Shown one piece after another: positions 60,747 through 64,000 of a DNA stretch of 64,000 nucleotides. A program made the position numbers and the translations under genes. Each line of letters begins with the position of its first letter. Within the stretch, counting starts at the first letter, position 1. The notes below the pieces were generated by a model that ran no database searches, was not told the DNA's origin, and saw only the letters and a program-made list of their open reading frames with translations. The stretch comes from Pyronema omphalodes. Lineage: Eukaryota > Ascomycota > Pezizomycetes > Pezizales > Pyronemataceae. The stretch covers positions 397,324 to 461,323 of the forward strand of contig JAJJXM010000054.1 of assembly GCA_024516155.1 (NCBI GenBank). The letters are read 5' to 3'.

Positions 60747-61887
60747 TGTAACGGCGAACAAGGGAGAGATAGCTGACGGAGAACCTGAGGGCTCTTCTCA
60801 ATTATCCACTCTTGAGTTCAATGGATATATCCTTATAATAACTTCAACGTTAGAAACTCTTAAGCTGTGTCTAGCATCAACTTAAAGACTTTCTGTGTTT
60901 AGAAGTTAAGGAAATAAACAAAGATTTCAAGGGACAAAGAGATCCAAAGACGGAGACGAGAACGAGGACGTAAACAAAGATTTTCGACAAAGTATTTGAA
61001 TTTGTAAATAAACAAATAACTGTGTAAGGAGAAAAGAAAAACAAAATAAACAAACAAAGAAACAATCCTCTTATATACAATTTTTCCTCCTTACACGCCG
61101 AGCCACTACTTGCAGAATTTTCCCAAAAAATAACTAAGTAAACAACGCGGTCGCGGTTGCGCGTTCTAGACGCGCTAACGCGTTCGTACCAAATTAGCGT
61201 GTTTGCGTGCACAGCCTCGTCGCGCGCTCGTTAGCATAACTCGCGTGCGCGATAGCGTAACTCGCATGCGCGGTAGCGTACTTCGCGTGCGCGCTAGCGT
61301 AACCCTAAGCGTAGTCACGCGCGCGCTTCCGTAACCCTAATCGTGCGCGTGCGCTTGTAACACTAGCCCTAGCTGTGCGCGTACGGTCACAAACCTAACC
61401 TTAGTTTGTGTGCGTGCGGGTGCAACCCTAACCCTAGTCACGTGAATCCAGATCAGCTGCGATTGGAAAGATGGTGCAATACTGATAAGGTCACATGACT
61501 AGATCTTTTCTTATCGATAAGATGATCGTGCCCTAGCCCTAGTCACGTGTGCGCACATTAGTAGACCAGTGCGCGTGCATACTGATCTACTACTGATGAG
61601 AAACACGTGACCGATCGTATCTAATCGGATAAGATGATCGGTAGACCATAGGTATGGAATTTCCGAAAACGGATCCGAGCAGACCCCTAACCCTGGGGGT
61701 GGGTCACGTGACCTTTTTGACAATTTGGGAATTGAGCGTAATCCTAACCCAGGCGAGTGACGAGTGATGATCGAAGACCGAAGGATAATAGAAATAAATA
61801 AACAAACGAGTGCTGAATAATGAAGCGAACGATAATAGGTGAATGAATGACGAGCAGGGGAGAGGTAAAAATTCTCGAGCCGTGACA
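60747..61887 (-). mobile_element. LTR (1.14 kb) of a minus-strand gypsy element
   Basis: On the minus strand it begins TGTCACGGCTCGAG directly after the polypurine tract AAGAAGGGGGATCC (61888-61901), and ends ...TTCGCCGTTACA at 60747. TGT[CA]ACGGC and its complement are thus short inverted ends, as in LTRs. The middle (about 61140-61480) is very CpG-rich, with repeats such as GCGTGCGCGxTAGCGTAAC, and contains several AACCCTAA motifs. No second LTR lies in the window, so divergence cannot be dated. Confidence 0.7.
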
Positions 61888-61926
61888 GGATCCCCCTTCT
61901 TGGACTGAGCTCCGGCGAAGTAACTT

Positions 61927-62925
61927 CTAAGATAAGTTAGGGAGGGGTCCCGGTTTATCGGGGTACTTTTTATGGAAGTCGTCAACGGCTTTACTGTCGG
62001 AATGAAGTTGGGCGGGTTCCCAATCGGGCGTATCGTATCCAACCCATTTAACCATGTACTGAAGTTTCTTCCTATGAATTCGGGAGTCGAGGATAGCTTC
62101 GATGAAGTATTTGTCTTCACCGTCGATTTCCACCGGGGGTGGTGGGTCTGATTGTTGACCGGGGTAAAGGTCATTCGAAGCGGGTTTCAATAGGGAAACA
62201 TGTTAAACGTTATGGCATTTCATCGTCGTGGGTAGTTCCAATCGGTAGGCATAGGGGGATACTGTGGCGATAATCTTGAGGGGTCCGTCACGTTTGTTGT
62301 CTAATTTCCGGGAGGGTCGACGAGTTTTCCAATTGCGAGCATTCATCCATACCAAATCTCCAGGCTGATAATTCGGTGACGGGAGTTGATGTTTATCGGC
62401 ATTCTCTTGATAACGCAGATTGGCTCTATTGATTTCAGCTTGTAGATGGTTATGGATTTCGGCGAGGGTTTTCGAAGTTGTGAGGGCCCGTCGATCGTTT
62501 ACATCATTCGTAGCTGCTGGGAGTAAATCGAATTGGCAACAGGGGATGAATCCTTTATTAGCAAAGAACGGGGAAGTTCCCGTTGTCTCGGATGCTTGGT
62601 TATTCGCGGCGGATTCTGCTAATGGTAACCAATCAGCCCAATTATCTTGAAGATAGTTGACGTGGGCTCGGAGGTATTGTTGCATAATAGCGTTCATTTG
62701 TTCTGTTTGACCGTCCGTTTGTGGATGGAATGCCGTAGATAATCGAGGCTCGATTCCCAAACGTCGACAGAGATTCTTCCGAAACAAAGCAGCGAATTGG
62801 GGTCCTCGATCAGAGATAATGGTGAGGGGGAGTCCATGCAATCGGAAGATGTGGGTAATAAACAAAGACGATAATTCCTTTGCGTCGATATCCGTTGGAC
62901 AGGCAATCAGTATCAGAATCCGTAT
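61927..62925 (-). pseudogene. Gypsy chromovirus pol fragment: integrase C-terminal half and chromodomain
   Basis: Reading down from about 62925: ELSSLFITHIFRLHGLP, SDRGPQFAALF (integrase core Asp region), TAFHPQTDGQTEQMNAIMQQ (catalytic Glu region), YQPGDLVWMNARN (GPY/F-type module) and then a chromodomain KYFIEAILDSRIHRKKLQYM VKWVGY...WEPA. This is the order of a Ty3/gypsy chromovirus, whose chromodomain targets heterochromatin. An in-frame TAA (62205-62203) replaces the residue expected between HNV and HVSLLKP. Reverse transcriptase, RNase H and the first half of integrase are missing beyond 62925. Inactive remnant. Confidence 0.85.
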
Positions 62926-63420
62926 CCACGGTTACTGACGACAGGCAGCGCGGGGTTTCGGCGGCGAGGAGGGCGGCGGCGGGTTAGGTAAGGCTGGTAA
63001 GTTGGGAATGGGCAAGGGTTTGTGGGCTGGGAAATCACAGGTGAGTTTGGAGAGATGGGATATCACAAGGGAACTTTTGTAGATAGGATTGTGTAAATAG
63101 AAACTTGATTGCGTGAAGAAATAAACTACATACAAATTTCCTCCTCTTATACTTGTTCCTTCATGACTCGTGACTCAGCATTCTCCGCCTGCGGAGAATG
63201 CTCCCAATGCTAACCGCCGTGATAACTACATACATGACCAACATTCCCCAACATTTGCCAACCGCCGTAATTCCAAATAAGAAAGCAAGATAACTAAACG
63301 CCGTAATTCCAAATAATAATAACAAGGAAAGAGTACATACCAAAAGAGATAACTACCGGCTAACCGCCGTGATTCCAAATAGCAAAGAAAGAGTACATAC
63401 CGAAAGAGATAACTACCGGC
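62926..63420. repeat. Unassigned flank, then imperfect tandem repeats
   Basis: About 63190-63420 consists of degenerate units around TAACCGCCGTGATTCCAAAT. The last unit (period about 60 bp, GAGTACATACCxAAAGAGAT and AACTACCGGC) occurs twice, at about 63330 and 63391. The first 250 bp show no gene and a G/C-biased minus-strand open frame. Confidence 0.55.
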
Positions 63421-63570
63421 TAGGGATGCACACGAGACGAGCGGCTCGAGACGAGAGTTCGAGCTTTAGTCTCGAGACCGACGAGACTAAATTTTCACGA
63501 GACGAGACGTCTCGAGACTTTTTTCCCAGAAGCTCGAGATAAGCTCGAGACTTTTCGAGACTTAGGAAAT
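63421..63570 (+). mobile_element. Possible hAT-element terminus
   Basis: Directly after CTACCGGC, where a further TAACCGCC unit would be expected, the sequence switches to TAGGGATGCACACGAGACGA. It then runs into about 130 bp of CGAGAC / GTCTCG motifs in both orientations. A TAGGG-type start followed by dense subterminal repeats is a common layout of hAT ends. The other end and any transposase lie outside the window. Confidence 0.45.
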
Positions 63571-64000
63571 AAATGTAAAAATTCGGAAAAAACTACAAAA
63601 AAAATGAAAAATATACATAATTCATGGAGTTTCAGATAGCATCAGAAGCCATACTGCGAGCTAGCAGGCCGAGTGCTAAGGTTTTTCTAATGTGAAAATT
63701 CTTATCCTAAAGAATGGGAATCGCTTGCTAGGCAAAACTACAACCGCAGTACTCCTCATCAAAAGTTGGAATGGACTCCCGGAGGTTTAGGATTGGGAAT
63801 TGGAAGAGCACAAAGAACATGAAAATCCAGAAAGGCAATACTCGGGGGAATTGTGATTTTTTTTGTACTTATTTTATTTCCTGAGTTGCCTATTTTGATG
63901 ACTAGGAAATAGGGGATGTCGAAGAGGAAGGGAATTGGAAAATGCAATATTCGGAGGAATTGTAGTTTCCTTTTTGAGTTCTTCTATCTGTTCTTTTGAA
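63571..64000. other. Window end; no gene recognised
   Basis: A diverged direct repeat (GGAATTGGAA..., GCAATACTCGGGGGAATTGTG / GCAATATTCGGAGGAATTGTAG) occurs at about 63795-63855 and 63930-63965. It may be interior of the putative hAT element. Confidence 0.35.

Noticed and set aside
61300..61700. Internal telomere repeat
   Set aside because: AACCCTAA occurs only in isolated copies within an LTR, not as a tandem run.

Overview
The window is nuclear DNA of a filamentous ascomycete, most likely Pezizomycotina. The evidence is many short GT-AG introns (mostly 48-80 nt), a Zn2Cys6/fungal-trans regulator, an MNN10-type mannosyltransferase (GT34), a fungal 'rhodopsin-domain' membrane protein and a Sec1 gene, together with long gene-poor stretches full of simple repeats and broken transposons. 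The class cannot be fixed from the sequence. Gene density is low: about eight convincing protein-coding loci, one tRNA and a large repeat fraction.

Layout. 1.1-2.3 kb: seven-helix fungal rhodopsin-domain protein. 4.7-9.5 kb and 13.8-16.3 kb: two paralogous, probably nuclear zinc-finger proteins sharing intron positions and an unusual finger spacing. The first is broken by a 1.8-kb minisatellite block, a frame offset and a stop codon; the second is intact (six exons, 748 aa). 17.2-18.0 kb (minus): small membrane protein. 18.5 kb (minus): tRNA-Thr(CGU) with an 11-nt anticodon loop. 18.6-23.1 kb: gene desert. 23.1-25.4 kb: Zn2Cys6 transcription factor. 26.2-27.7 kb (minus): GT34 mannosyltransferase with a homopolymeric G/C tract in its leader and in every intron. 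29.4-42 kb: gene-poor, with a TA-flanked inverted-repeat element, a hAT-like element with 8-bp target duplications, microsatellites, a low-complexity protein gene (35.3-35.9 kb) and a triplicated 0.5-0.7-kb repeat. 44.5-45.2 kb: secreted helical-repeat protein. 46.0-48.5 kb: SEC1. 49.0-50.9 kb (minus): multi-spanning membrane protein. 51-58 kb: relics, an 89-bp tandem array and a complete tRNA-derived SINE with a 14-bp target duplication. 59.3-64 kb: Ty3/gypsy remnants (a plus-strand gag; a minus-strand integrase, chromodomain, polypurine tract and 1.14-kb LTR) and what looks like one end of a hAT element.

How the genes relate. There is no sign of a metabolic cluster or a shared pathway. SEC1 (exocytic vesicle fusion), the Golgi mannosyltransferase and the secreted protein all concern the secretory pathway, but they lie far apart and are probably unlinked in function. 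The most distinctive content is the zinc-finger pair and the set of small non-autonomous mobile elements: a SINE, a TA-flanked fold-back family, TA- and 8-bp-TSD inverted-repeat elements, and minisatellites built from short palindromes.
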